A DNA stretch of 21,144 nucleotides from a virus. Numbering within the stretch: position 1 is the first letter of the stretch; every line of letters begins with the position of its first letter. A program made the translations under genes and the position numbers. Below are positions 1 to 8,900 of this stretch, piece by piece. Under the pieces are notes generated by a model, which had not been told where the DNA came from, did not search any database, and was given only the letters and a program-made list of their open reading frames with translations. Location of the stretch: the IMG/VR virus record IMGVR_UViG_3300025137_000364, positions 1 through 21,144 of that record. The stretch is one strand, 5' to 3'.

Positions 1-192
1 TCTTGAAGAATCATAAACTTGGTGGTCATTTGCTGTACTTCTTACTTTATGCCATGTCCAATCTGGTTTAAAGTTACCAGAATTAGCATTATTAGTAATT
101 ACATTACCGCCACTTCCTATTGCTGTTCCATTTCCTGTATATAACTGTGTATGAAAATGTGCTGAAGGATCGTCTATATTTGTATAAGCCAT
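1..192 (-). CDS. Tail fibre/adhesin protein, N-terminal 64 residues (runs off left edge)
   Basis: The ATG is at 192-190 and overlaps the TAA of the upstream gene as TAATG; a GGAG lies 8 nt upstream inside that gene. The frame stays open to base 1, so the C-terminus lies outside the window. The visible product starts MAYTNIDDPSAHFHTQLYTG and continues through a Gly/Asn-rich stretch to PDWTWHKVRS and a VYDSSR motif. From general knowledge of marine phage adhesins, the DPSAxFxTxLYTGNG start followed by a PDxxWxK segment marks a beta-rich, concanavalin-like receptor-binding module, often found next to LamG/SPRY proteins like the one upstream. The role in host recognition is inferred from family resemblance and position at the end of the fibre cluster. 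Confidence 0.7.
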   Translation of the reverse strand, partial: MAYTNIDDPSAHFHTQLYTGNGTAIGSGGNVITNNANSGNFKPDWTWHKVRSTANDHQVYDSSR

Positions 193-1601
193 TATCCGAA
201 CTCCGCTAAATTTTGTGAGCAAATAGAATAATAAGAATTTGGTGGTGCATACTCGAATGTTCCGTAGCCATTAGCATCACTTGCCGCACTTGAAATTGTA
301 TTAACTGTATAACCACCCCAATTTAAAAATTGAGTATCTCCATTATAAGATGTTGAATATGCTGTAAAAAATTGTTCAGTTTGAAATGCTGATACTAAAT
401 CTGTTCCTGAACCATTTACTGCTGAACCATTCCTATAAAGAATGAATTTTTTTGTAGAACTTTCTAAATCTAAAGCAATTGCAAATGTATCACTTGAACT
501 CCAAGCTCCTCCTGCGTTGCCAAAGTTATCTTGACCTGTTTGTGAACCAGCTACTAGATAATAATAGTTGCCTGTACTATAGCCAAGCAATACAGTAGGG
601 CCTGTTTGTCCATCTGCTCCAGTAGAAGCAAATCCAAAAAGATTATTGTTCCAAGTATCTCCTGTAACATTTGCACCTTTAATTTCCCAATACCACCTGC
701 CTTTAGAAACAGCCATACTACTTCTAGCAATTTTCCAAGCACCACCTCCCCATGCTACTTGAGTAGCACCTTCAGTAATAGTTCCATTAGCTCTAGGTTC
801 AGCCCATAAAGGAGACCAAGTACAAAAATTATTAGTAGGCGTGTCCGTAGCTTGGTCAGCTGCTGATAAATTTTGAAGTGTAAAAGTTTGACCATTTCCA
901 CTTGTATCTGTTCCTAAACTAGAAGAATCTTTAAACTCTAAATAAACTGAGTTTTGTGGAAAACTGCCTGTGTATGCTTTTGGAATCCATATACCAGTAT
1001 CTGTATCAAACTCACCAAAAGTTGTCGGTGCTAATTGACTTCCTGATATAGAAATGACCTCTGAGATGTAACCACAAAATCTATTTGCTTCACCAATAAC
1101 AGTGCCTATTTCCATATAGCTACTATTTGCATTGTGCATAGTACTATCATTTTGACTAAAATTTGTTTCTGTAGAAAAAGAAGTTTCTTCAACACCATTA
1201 ATATAAATTCTTAGTCTATCTCCTGCTGTCCCACTTGTTGTATCTACAGCAGTAACTATGTGTAACCACGCAGCGGTGTCTCTGAAAACTCTGTTAGTTA
1301 TATACACAGCTTGGTCTGAGCCTGAAACATAAGACCTTACCCTTAATGTATTGTTGCTTTCAAAACTTACTAAGAAAAAATTATTTCCATCTGTGCCTGC
1401 ACCCCAAATATATTGTTGGTTACTTATTTCTGTTCTTTTTACCCAAAGGCTTACTGTAAAAGTTTGACTATTACCGCCACCTGCACCCCAAGCACGATAC
1501 ATTCTTTCAGAATTATCTGCTTCGTTTTTATAAGAGTTATCAATTTCATACGATGCTGTAGATATACTTCCTCTATTAGCCGTGCGTTGTAGCGTTTCCA
1601 T
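192..1601 (-). CDS. LamG/SPRY-like tail adhesin (469 aa)
   Basis: Probable receptor-binding protein at the virion tip. Residues about 35-200 look like a LamG/concanavalin A-like sandwich (FTVSLWVKRT, AWLHIVTAVD, LRIYINGVEE, YMEIGTV). Residues about 215-262 are the linker common in marine phage fibres (VYLEFKDSSSLG, then DTPTNNFCTWSPL). Residues about 280-440 look like a SPRY-type domain (SKGRWYWEIKG, LFGFAST, FAIALDLESSTKKFILYRNG). No signal peptide, membrane segment or catalytic motif is visible. The ATG at 1601 has no strong ribosome binding site and begins 3 nt after the previous stop; Met34 is a possible alternative start. The gene contains no GATC, unlike most of the window. Domain names rest on pattern recognition, not a search; the adhesin role is inferred. 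Confidence 0.75.
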   Translation of the reverse strand: METLQRTANRGSISTASYEIDNSYKNEADNSERMYRAWGAGGGNSQTFTVSLWVKRTEISNQQYIWGAGTDGNNFFLVSFESNNTLRVRSYVSGSDQAVYITNRVFRDTAAWLHIVTAVDTTSGTAGDRLRIYINGVEETSFSTETNFSQNDSTMHNANSSYMEIGTVIGEANRFCGYISEVISISGSQLAPTTFGEFDTDTGIWIPKAYTGSFPQNSVYLEFKDSSSLGTDTSGNGQTFTLQNLSAADQATDTPTNNFCTWSPLWAEPRANGTITEGATQVAWGGGAWKIARSSMAVSKGRWYWEIKGANVTGDTWNNNLFGFASTGADGQTGPTVLLGYSTGNYYYLVAGSQTGQDNFGNAGGAWSSSDTFAIALDLESSTKKFILYRNGSAVNGSGTDLVSAFQTEQFFTAYSTSYNGDTQFLNWGGYTVNTISSAASDANGYGTFEYAPPNSYYSICSQNLAEFG

Positions 1602-1604
1602 AGA

Positions 1605-2501
1605 TTAAGTTTGTGCCATGTTTTGACTTCTGCCAATCTCTTGCCAGACAGAGCCGTTGTATCTGAAGCTGAAGATGTCTGTTTTGTTTGCTGTTGCTGT
1701 AACTGTAGGAGCTGTACTTGCAGCAAATTCAAAGACTGTGTTCCAAGCTATCGTTCTTGGCGTACTGCCTTGGGCTAGTTCTACAGAAATAATTGCACCT
1801 TCTACAGCATTACTTGGTGCTGAGAAAGTCGTGTTTTCTGTGGTTACATGATAAGCGTTAGCTGCTGCTGCTGAATTCCAAGCTACTGCATTAGAGCTTG
1901 AGGTTAATGCAACTTGTTTAATGTAAGCAGAAGTTTCAGCGGCTACTGTTCCTTTTAAAATTAATTCCCCAGTTCCAACATCAGCAATATAACTATTAGA
2001 GCCATCGTGGTACATTTCTAAATCGCCTGATGCTCCTGCTTTAAATTTTCCTGCGTCATTCTCAATAAAAACCATACCATCGTGAGTAATACGCATTTTT
2101 TCAGCAGTAGAGCCACCACTTGCTCTAGTATGAAATAATATGTTTTGGGAAGCAATAGTATTTTTAATATCAAAGTTACTTGCAGCTGTATGAGATATAT
2201 CTCCACCTAGTGTTAAACCTGTAAGCGTACCAAGACTTGTAATACTTGATTGAGCTGCTCCTGTTACTGTAGCGGCTGTACCAGAAACATTACCAGTAAC
2301 ATTACCAGTTAATGAGCCAGTAATTGTTCCTGTAACACCAAGCGTTCCGCCAAGTGTTGTATTGCCTGTAACCGCTAAAGTTGTATCAATAGATACGGCC
2401 TTAACAGTAACACCTGTTAGATCTAAGACATCACCGCTGGGGATCTCTTTGATGGCTGGCGTTCCACTGCCATCAACTATTAAAGGGAAAAAATCACTCA
2501 T
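1605..2501 (-). CDS. Tail fibre protein (298 aa)
   Basis: Likely a short fibre or fibre extension. The N-terminus (MSDFFPLIVDGSGTPAIKEI) is followed at about residues 40-80 by a Thr/Gly beta-repeat stretch (TGNTTLGGTLGVTG, LTGNVTGNVSG), as in many marine phage fibres. The middle holds the LEMYHDGSNSYI motif common in such proteins, and the C-terminus is a Ser/Ala/Thr-rich beta domain ending WQEIGRSQNMAQT. The ATG is at 2501 with AGGAG 6-7 nt upstream, inside the last codons of the larger fibre gene; the two genes are separated by 1 nt (TAG-A-ATG). GATC sites occur only in the first roughly 30 codons, which hints that a conserved attachment N-terminus is joined to an exchanged distal part. Function is inferred. 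Confidence 0.75.
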   Translation of the reverse strand: MSDFFPLIVDGSGTPAIKEIPSGDVLDLTGVTVKAVSIDTTLAVTGNTTLGGTLGVTGTITGSLTGNVTGNVSGTAATVTGAAQSSITSLGTLTGLTLGGDISHTAASNFDIKNTIASQNILFHTRASGGSTAEKMRITHDGMVFIENDAGKFKAGASGDLEMYHDGSNSYIADVGTGELILKGTVAAETSAYIKQVALTSSSNAVAWNSAAAANAYHVTTENTTFSAPSNAVEGAIISVELAQGSTPRTIAWNTVFEFAASTAPTVTATANKTDIFSFRYNGSVWQEIGRSQNMAQT

Positions 2502-2502
2502 T

Positions 2503-5500
2503 CTATACTCCTACATTGATAGTGCCGCTTCTGCCTATGACGGCCAACACTCCACTGGTTATTGTTATTGCTATGCTGGCAGCTCTGCCAACAACATTTA
2601 AAGTTTGTGAAACGGCAACATTAGCAAAGGCTAGAGTTCCGTTTCCATTAGTTGTTAGGGCTTGGCCATTAGATCCATCTGAAACATTTAATTCTGGGAT
2701 CCCAATTGCATTGGCCGCTACTTTTGCCTGGGTGATTTGATCGTCTGCTATTGATGCAGTTACTACTGCATTGCTAGCCAATTGATCTGCACCTACTGCA
2801 TCATCTGCAATCATTGACTGCTCAACTGCATCTGCTTGAATTGTTGCAGCTCCAGTTACATTGCCAGATCCATCAAAACTTGCTGAAGTCCATAGGACAT
2901 CGCCAGTCATTCCAATTGTTCTGGCCGTTGCCAAAGCTGTTGCTGTTGCGGCATTACCAGATGCAGAAGCTGCTACTACATTTAGATTATCAACAAAGGC
3001 CTTATCTACTCTGGCATCTATTGCTGAATTTGCTCTTGAGGATGTGAAATATAAATAGCTGCTATCTTCAGTTATGTTTGAAGTGTCCAGGGAAATGTTT
3101 GCGGATCCATTAAAAGATACGCCAGCAATTGTTCTGGCTGTTTGTAATGTTGTAGAAGTTGCTGCATTGCCTGTAGCACTTGCGGCCACTACCGATAAAT
3201 TATCTACAAATGCTTTATCAACATAAGAATCAATTTTTGTAGCAACTCTGGTATCTGTAAAATAAAGGTTAGTATTTTCAGCAATGTTTGCTGAGGTTAA
3301 TACCACAGCTCCAGTTTGTGAATTAACAGAAGTAACAGCTGAGGCTGCTTGACTAAATGAAATTACACCAGTGCTAGAGTTGTATGAAAGATCACCGCTT
3401 GCTGAAATTGCAGATCTTGCTCTAGCGTTAGTAAAATATAAATTTGTGTTTTCGCTTAGATCTGCTGTGGTGTGATTAGATAAAGTAGAAACCTGGCCAG
3501 TAACATTGCCTGTTAAATTGCCTTCTACATTAGCAACCAATGTTCCTAATGAAGCCAAAGTTATGTTGCCTGTTGAAGATCCATTTGCTGTTGTTAATCC
3601 CAGGGTAAATTTATCGGCTGATTCATCCCAAATAAATACTGCGTTATCAGAGGATCCTCTGTTAATTAACATTCCAGAATCGTTAACTGGCACGCCAGTT
3701 AAATTAGCATTTAATTCAAAAAGGTTATCTTCTATTTTTAAATTGGTTGTATCTAAGTATGTGAGATCTCCATTAACTGTTAAATCTCCAGCAACTGTTA
3801 AATCATTTGCTATTGATACATCATTTGGCAGGCCAATAGTTACAGCTGCTGTTTCGGATCCGCTGCCAGATACTTCAATTTCATTGTTTGTACCTGCAAT
3901 GATGGCCACATAATTTCCTGTGGTTTTTGTTCCCAGGGCAATAGCATCATCATCAATAGTTAAAGATAAAGTTACATTACCAGAACCATCAAAGTTTTGA
4001 GCTGAAGCTGTAGCATCTCCTGTAATAGAAAAAGCTCTGGCCGTAGCTAATGCTGTAGCTGTAGCAGAATTTCCAGAGGTCGATGCAGCTACAATATTGA
4101 GTGCATCTACAAATGCTTTGTTGACATAAGAATTAACCTTGGTTGCTACCCTGGTATCTGTATAAAATAAATTGGTTGATCCTTCTGCAACAGTGTCTGA
4201 ATTTCCCTGGGCATAAGTTAAAACCCCAGTTGATGAATTATAAGAAAGTTGTGCTGAATTTTCTGATATTGAGGCCCTGGCTCTTGCCTCGGTAAAGTAC
4301 AAAGATCCAGATTCTGAAAGCTGCGATGTATTGAATGGGCTTAAAGAAACAACACCAGTAAATGTTCCAGCTGTATCATCATAACTCCAGGTAAGGCCAG
4401 TGCCATTTTGGATTAAAGCTGCAACCCTATCATCTGTTCTTTCATTCGTAAAAAATAAATTTGTAGATCCTTCTTGCAGATTATCTGTATCTTTAGTTGC
4501 TAACCTAGTATCAAAAGCTGCAAAGCTCCTGGTATCTGTAAAATATAAATTAGATCCTTCACTTAAATTTGAGGTTGAATGATTAGATATATTGCTAACC
4601 TGGCCAGTTACATTGCCAGTTAATGCAGCTGTTACAACTCCAAAAGTTACATTATCTGAGGTGCCAACTGCTTGGCCAATAGAAAAAGTTATGTTGTTGC
4701 CACTTAACGCAGAAGTTACACCAGTACCACCAAGCAAGCCTAGTGTTTCTGAATCAAGATCTATAGATCCAGAATTAGTGCCATCGCTTATATCAAGATC
4801 CTCAGCCGTTATGGCCGCATCAACATAAGTTTTAATAGCTTTGGCTGAGGCCAGCGTGTTATCAGATCCAGAGACTGCATTTAGATCTGTATCTAAAACA
4901 CCAGCTTTTAAATTATCAACTTCTAAGTTTGTTAAAGTATTGTTATCAAGATCTAATGATTTATTTGTTAATGTTTGAGATCCAGTTAATGTTGCAACTG
5001 TAGAATCAATAGCAAAAGATACAGTGTTTTCTGCTCCAACTGTATCTATACCAGTGCCGCCATTTAAAGTAAATGTTTCGCTATCAAGATCTATTGAAAG
5101 CACCCCACCGCTATCGGCTTGGAAATCTAAATCTTGGGCCGTAACTTGGGAATCAATATAAGTTTTTAATGATTGCTGAGTTGCTAAAGCTGTTGCTGAA
5201 TTACTGGCTAAATTATCTTCATCTAATATAGATGTAACTGTAGATCCACTGCTAAACGATAAACTTGTTATGCCATTAACAGTACCGCCATTAATATCAA
5301 CTGTATTATCAGCTGTAATACTCCAGGGCAAAGTAATCCAGGCATTGTTACCGCTGTTGCGGATCTTCATAACTGAGCTGCTAGTGTCTACCCACAATTC
5401 ATAGGCAAACTTAGTCGCTGGCTCTGTTGCTCCAGAGTTATTAGAAACAATTGCAGTAAGTGCATTGTTTAAATCAGCTCTGAAATTTGCTCCAGATTGA

Positions 5501-5529
5501 TTGATTAAATTGTAATCATGTTGAGCCAT
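2503..5529 (-). CDS. Large repeat-rich tail fibre protein (1008 aa)
   Basis: Main tail fibre. The N-terminal 70 residues (MAQHDYNLINQSGANFRADL, then YELWVDTSSSVMKIRN and WITLPW) match the conserved attachment module of many marine phage fibres. The shaft is built from beta repeats. Seven copies of a (N/S)LYFTxxR-type motif lie near residues 329, 359, 411, 455, 698, 756 and 827. Three longer units contain VxKAFVDxLxVVAAS. Two IDLDSET blocks lie near residues 146 and 256, and two LSYNSSTGV blocks near 428 and 714. A TLGNxTLAS-like stretch and DLTVAGDLTVNGDLTYLD resemble trimeric fibre repeats. The C-terminus is hydrophobic and Val/Gly-rich without a recognised chaperone domain. The start has AAAGGG 6 nt upstream. 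Host-range role is inferred. Confidence 0.85.
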   Translation of the reverse strand: MAQHDYNLINQSGANFRADLNNALTAIVSNNSGATEPATKFAYELWVDTSSSVMKIRNSGNNAWITLPWSITADNTVDINGGTVNGITSLSFSSGSTVTSILDEDNLASNSATALATQQSLKTYIDSQVTAQDLDFQADSGGVLSIDLDSETFTLNGGTGIDTVGAENTVSFAIDSTVATLTGSQTLTNKSLDLDNNTLTNLEVDNLKAGVLDTDLNAVSGSDNTLASAKAIKTYVDAAITAEDLDISDGTNSGSIDLDSETLGLLGGTGVTSALSGNNITFSIGQAVGTSDNVTFGVVTAALTGNVTGQVSNISNHSTSNLSEGSNLYFTDTRSFAAFDTRLATKDTDNLQEGSTNLFFTNERTDDRVAALIQNGTGLTWSYDDTAGTFTGVVSLSPFNTSQLSESGSLYFTEARARASISENSAQLSYNSSTGVLTYAQGNSDTVAEGSTNLFYTDTRVATKVNSYVNKAFVDALNIVAASTSGNSATATALATARAFSITGDATASAQNFDGSGNVTLSLTIDDDAIALGTKTTGNYVAIIAGTNNEIEVSGSGSETAAVTIGLPNDVSIANDLTVAGDLTVNGDLTYLDTTNLKIEDNLFELNANLTGVPVNDSGMLINRGSSDNAVFIWDESADKFTLGLTTANGSSTGNITLASLGTLVANVEGNLTGNVTGQVSTLSNHTTADLSENTNLYFTNARARSAISASGDLSYNSSTGVISFSQAASAVTSVNSQTGAVVLTSANIAENTNLYFTDTRVATKIDSYVDKAFVDNLSVVAASATGNAATSTTLQTARTIAGVSFNGSANISLDTSNITEDSSYLYFTSSRANSAIDARVDKAFVDNLNVVAASASGNAATATALATARTIGMTGDVLWTSASFDGSGNVTGAATIQADAVEQSMIADDAVGADQLASNAVVTASIADDQITQAKVAANAIGIPELNVSDGSNGQALTTNGNGTLAFANVAVSQTLNVVGRAASIAITITSGVLAVIGRSGTINVGV
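2914..4167 (-). repeat. Three long internal repeat units in the fibre gene
   Basis: Protein-level repeats of about 46-48 residues occur at 4030-4167 (residues 455-500), 3127-3270 (754-801) and 2914-3057 (825-872). Each reads xLYFTxxRxxxxI, then VxKAFVDxLxVVAAS, then GNxATxTxLxTAR followed by two residues. The second and third lie close together, while the first is about 760 nt away, so they are dispersed copies. Nucleotide identity is visibly lower than protein similarity, which indicates old duplications kept for shaft structure. Confidence 0.8.
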
Positions 5530-5582
5530 TAGCTACCCTTTTGTTGTTTATAAATTTTACTTTTATTAATTGCTTTACGCAT
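5529..5582 (-). CDS. Possible 17-residue basic leader peptide before the fibre gene
   Basis: The 61-nt gap between the 116-aa gene and the large fibre gene holds an ATG at 5582 that opens MRKAINKSKIYKQQKGS and then stops at TAA 5531-5529. The stop overlaps the fibre ATG as TAATG, the same junction used at seven other gene boundaries here. Six of 17 residues are Lys or Arg. A GAGGA at the end of the upstream gene sits about 12 nt before this ATG, which is long for a ribosome binding site. A short chance ORF is possible; the matching TAATG overlap is the only reason to list it. If real, it would act as a translational coupler. Confidence 0.25.
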   Translation of the reverse strand: MRKAINKSKIYKQQKGS

Positions 5583-5590
5583 ATATATTT

Positions 5591-5941
5591 TTATTCCTCT
5601 AATCGCATTGGATCAACTTCTTCCCAACCATAAAGCTGCCATGTAAAATATGCATCTAAATCTTCAATTGTTGTTGTTGCTTGGTACCACTCTATAGCTT
5701 TATTATCTGTTAAATCGCTAATTAAAATGAAATTTTCTGGCAAGCCATCTATTTTATAGGAGTAAACTCCTGATAAAGATGCATACATTTTTTCAGTAAT
5801 TGTTTGGGTTTTATCTGCTTTATCAACTGCTATTACTTCTACACAAACATTCTTAACAATCAAAGTATTATTACTCATACTAAGTGGAATTGTGTTTACA
5901 GTATCAAGAGTGTAAGTGTAATTAAAATTATGTATTGCCAT
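5591..5941 (-). CDS. Unrecognised 116-aa protein between tip and fibre genes
   Basis: I do not recognise this family with confidence. The protein starts MAIHNFNYTYTLDT and is acidic toward the end (WEEVDPMRLEE). It has no signal peptide, membrane span or repeats; alternating hydrophobic residues (TLIVKNVCVEVIAV, FILISDL) suggest a small beta-rich fold. The ATG at 5941 overlaps the stop of the tip gene as TAATG, with GGAG 5 nt upstream, so translation is probably coupled to it. The position between the lambda-J-like tip protein and the fibre suggests a small virion or fibre-attachment component, but that rests on position alone. Confidence 0.75.
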   Translation of the reverse strand: MAIHNFNYTYTLDTVNTIPLSMSNNTLIVKNVCVEVIAVDKADKTQTITEKMYASLSGVYSYKIDGLPENFILISDLTDNKAIEWYQATTTIEDLDAYFTWQLYGWEEVDPMRLEE

Positions 5942-8900
5942 TAAATCTCCGAAAATTTATAGAATCCATATTGAACATTTGCCACATATCTATTGTTGCC
6001 GTCCCCTTGGGCATTCACATACAGCCTTAATGTTCTTGATGTGCTACTGGTTTTTCTAACCATAAAATCTTTTTGCACCATTTCATTTGCATTATCGAAC
6101 CTTGCAATTGCAGACCAATATTCTGAGTTTCCAGAATGATATTGAGCAGAGCCTTGATCTGCTGTTGGAATATTTGGGTTGCTGTCATCTGAATATTCAA
6201 TATCACTTCTAAGCTCAAAACTTGAACCAGAGCCAAAAGTTCCATCGCCTGCAACTATAGATAAAGTTTTAACCTGTCCAGTGCTACCAAAAACTCTACA
6301 AAAAATATGATATACCCCTGGTGCAGTTCCCAAATCAGCTACCAGCTTTAATCTTTTTTGATTATTTTGCCAAGCTCCTATTGTTGATCCTGAAACTGTC
6401 GCAGCTTCAAAATTTAGAGCCAGGTCTGTAACATTAATTTTGTCTGCTGTTATGTTGGTAATTCTTGCGTTGTCAATAAATACAGTTCCACCGCTAACTA
6501 AAAATGGGCTTACGCTAGATCCAGAACCATTATCAATTTGAAAAGTATCAGCTAAAAATGAAACAATGCTTGTTGCTCCAGAGCCAGAAGATGCGTTAGA
6601 TCCTAAGACCATTTGTGCAACCTTGCCAGCTGCATTAGTTTTTAAAACAAAACTGGCAGCAGCATTGCCATTAATATTAGTTATAGCCGTAGCGTTTGTA
6701 GTTACAGAGGAAGATACCCCACTTACAGTTGATGTTAATGAGCTTATATCGCCTGCTAAAGCAGTGTCTGCATTTGCCCTGGTTGTTTGCTCTGTGCTAA
6801 TTGCTGAGGTATTGCCGCCAACAGTAGAAGTTAAGTTGGTTAATGCAGTTGCATTAGCAGCTGTATTAGTTGTTAAGGTAACAATGTTGCTTTGTGCTGA
6901 GGCAATGTTTGTGGTGTTAGTTCCTACAGTTGAATTTAATGAGTTATACAAAGTAACTAGGGATGAATCTCTGGCCTTTTCCCAGCCATTGTTTGCTGCA
7001 TTTCTTACATATATCTGGTTGTTATCGTCTGTATCTGCCCATAAATCCTGAGCCTGTAACGCATCGCCATTAGCCCTGGTGCTTGGTGCTGAGGTAGCTT
7101 TTATTAATTCTGTTGAGCTTGCCCCACCAGCATTTATTGCTGCCACTAAATCTGTTCCAGCTTTTGATAGTGTTACAGCTGAGTTTTTTATATCAGCAGT
7201 ATTTACTGGCTCTGTTGTTATGCTAAAAGTTAGTGTTGCTGCATCTGATTCAACGCCAAGAGTATTAATTGAGCTTACGCTGGCAACATAGTTATTGCCT
7301 TTAGGTAAATAATTAAGATCTGCATTATTAACATCTACAATTTTATTGGTTAGTTGATTGCCAGAGCTATCAACAATATTTACTCTAAAAGTTTTATCTG
7401 GAAAATCTGTTGGCTCAGTCCAGGACAAAAAAGGCCTGCCAGTTGAGCTAGATCCGCTATCAGTAAAAGATAAACCAGTAGGAGGCTTAACAGCATAGGC
7501 TGAGGGTAAGTTTGCTAAATCTTCTACTGCTTCTTGCGGTGGTACTTCCCAGGTATAAACATCAAAATATTCTATTAAGCTGACTGAAACCAATCCATTA
7601 GATTGCAATTCCAGAGCCTCAACCCTACAAACTTTGCCAGAAAAACTTAGGCCAGAATATGTTAGATCAACAATATCTCCAACATTTAATTTATACATTT
7701 CTGAGGTTCCCAAAAACTGCATTGTTGTCTGGTTTCTGCTCCTAGTTAAAATTGCCTTAGCCATGTTGTAGGCAATATAAGGATCAGTAACTAAAGGAAA
7801 CTCAGCTTTAACCTCTAGCACTTCACCGCCATCATCCGAGGCAAAATTTGGTGAGGCATCATGTAAAACTGTTGCGGTATCTAATTCATACTTTTTATTA
7901 GCATTAAAAAATTCAACAATAACTTTGTTGGCCTTTTTATCTTTGTTTCCATAATCAACCGATATTCCAGATTCAGCAATTATGTGATTATCATTAATGC
8001 TAAAAGTTGATGAGCCTGTATCTTCAATTGCTAATTCATATTTACCATCTATATACAAAAATATTCCTCGCATATTTGCCAGGAGTTCCTTAGCGTTATC
8101 CATTACATTTTTGTTTATATCAATGTAGCCATTACAATGAAACCTTTTAACTTTTGCTAATGTTGTACCTACTTCGCCAGAAAATGATGCAGAAAATAAA
8201 GCATTTATATAAACTAAGTATTCAGCACTTTCATCATAAAATTGATCTCTGTGAACTTCCTTTATCTCAGCCTCAGTAATAATTCCATTTCCATTTGAAT
8301 CGTATAGGCTTAATACTTCACCAATTTTATTTTGAAACCAATTTGTATTAGCAAAAGTACCATCAATTGAAAAAAAATCATTACCAGAAGTTGCAGTAAA
8401 AGTGGTGGCAACAGCAGATCCATTAAAATATGGTTGATCTACTTTTGTATCGCAGACATTTGCAGCTGCTGTAAAAGTTGACATATTTATTTGTGCGGAT
8501 GTTAGACCTTTGCCATATTCATTGTTTGTAATGTAATCAAGAAAACACAAGGCTGGGTTGTCTGAATGTTTGTAAGTAGAAACAGTGCCGAATGTTTGGT
8601 TTGAATCCCTTGGATCAAAAACTTTTTTGCCTCGCACTTGCACTGTTAATTGCGGCACTCCTCGCCACATTCCGTTTTTGTGATAACCATAATGTGCTGC
8701 TATGTAACATATACCATTTAATTTATGTGCCGTTGTCCAATTTGGCATAGATGCAACAAGCATTGGATCTGCTGTTTGTGATGCAGCTCCATGATGTAAG
8801 TTCATAACATATCTGTACTTAGCAGCAGGATCGGTTCCAAAAGTACCCCCAGGGAGTTCTAAACTATTTGTTCCACTTTGTGAGACTGTATTTAATGATC

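Noticed and set aside
3506-3913. Plus-strand open frame of 135 codons opposite the large fibre gene
   Set aside because: Antisense to fibre repeats, biased composition (Pro, Val, Ser), no family resemblance; all other genes are on the minus strand.
2914-4167. Regularly repeated segments as a possible CRISPR or tandem DNA repeat array
   Set aside because: The repetition is at protein level, unevenly spaced and within one long fibre frame; copies differ widely at nucleotide level.
6566-7051. Plus-strand open frame of 161 codons opposite the tip protein gene
   Set aside because: It is antisense to the Ala/Thr/Asn-rich coiled region of the tip gene, whose repeated codons keep the opposite frame open. 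It has low complexity and no recognisable protein pattern.
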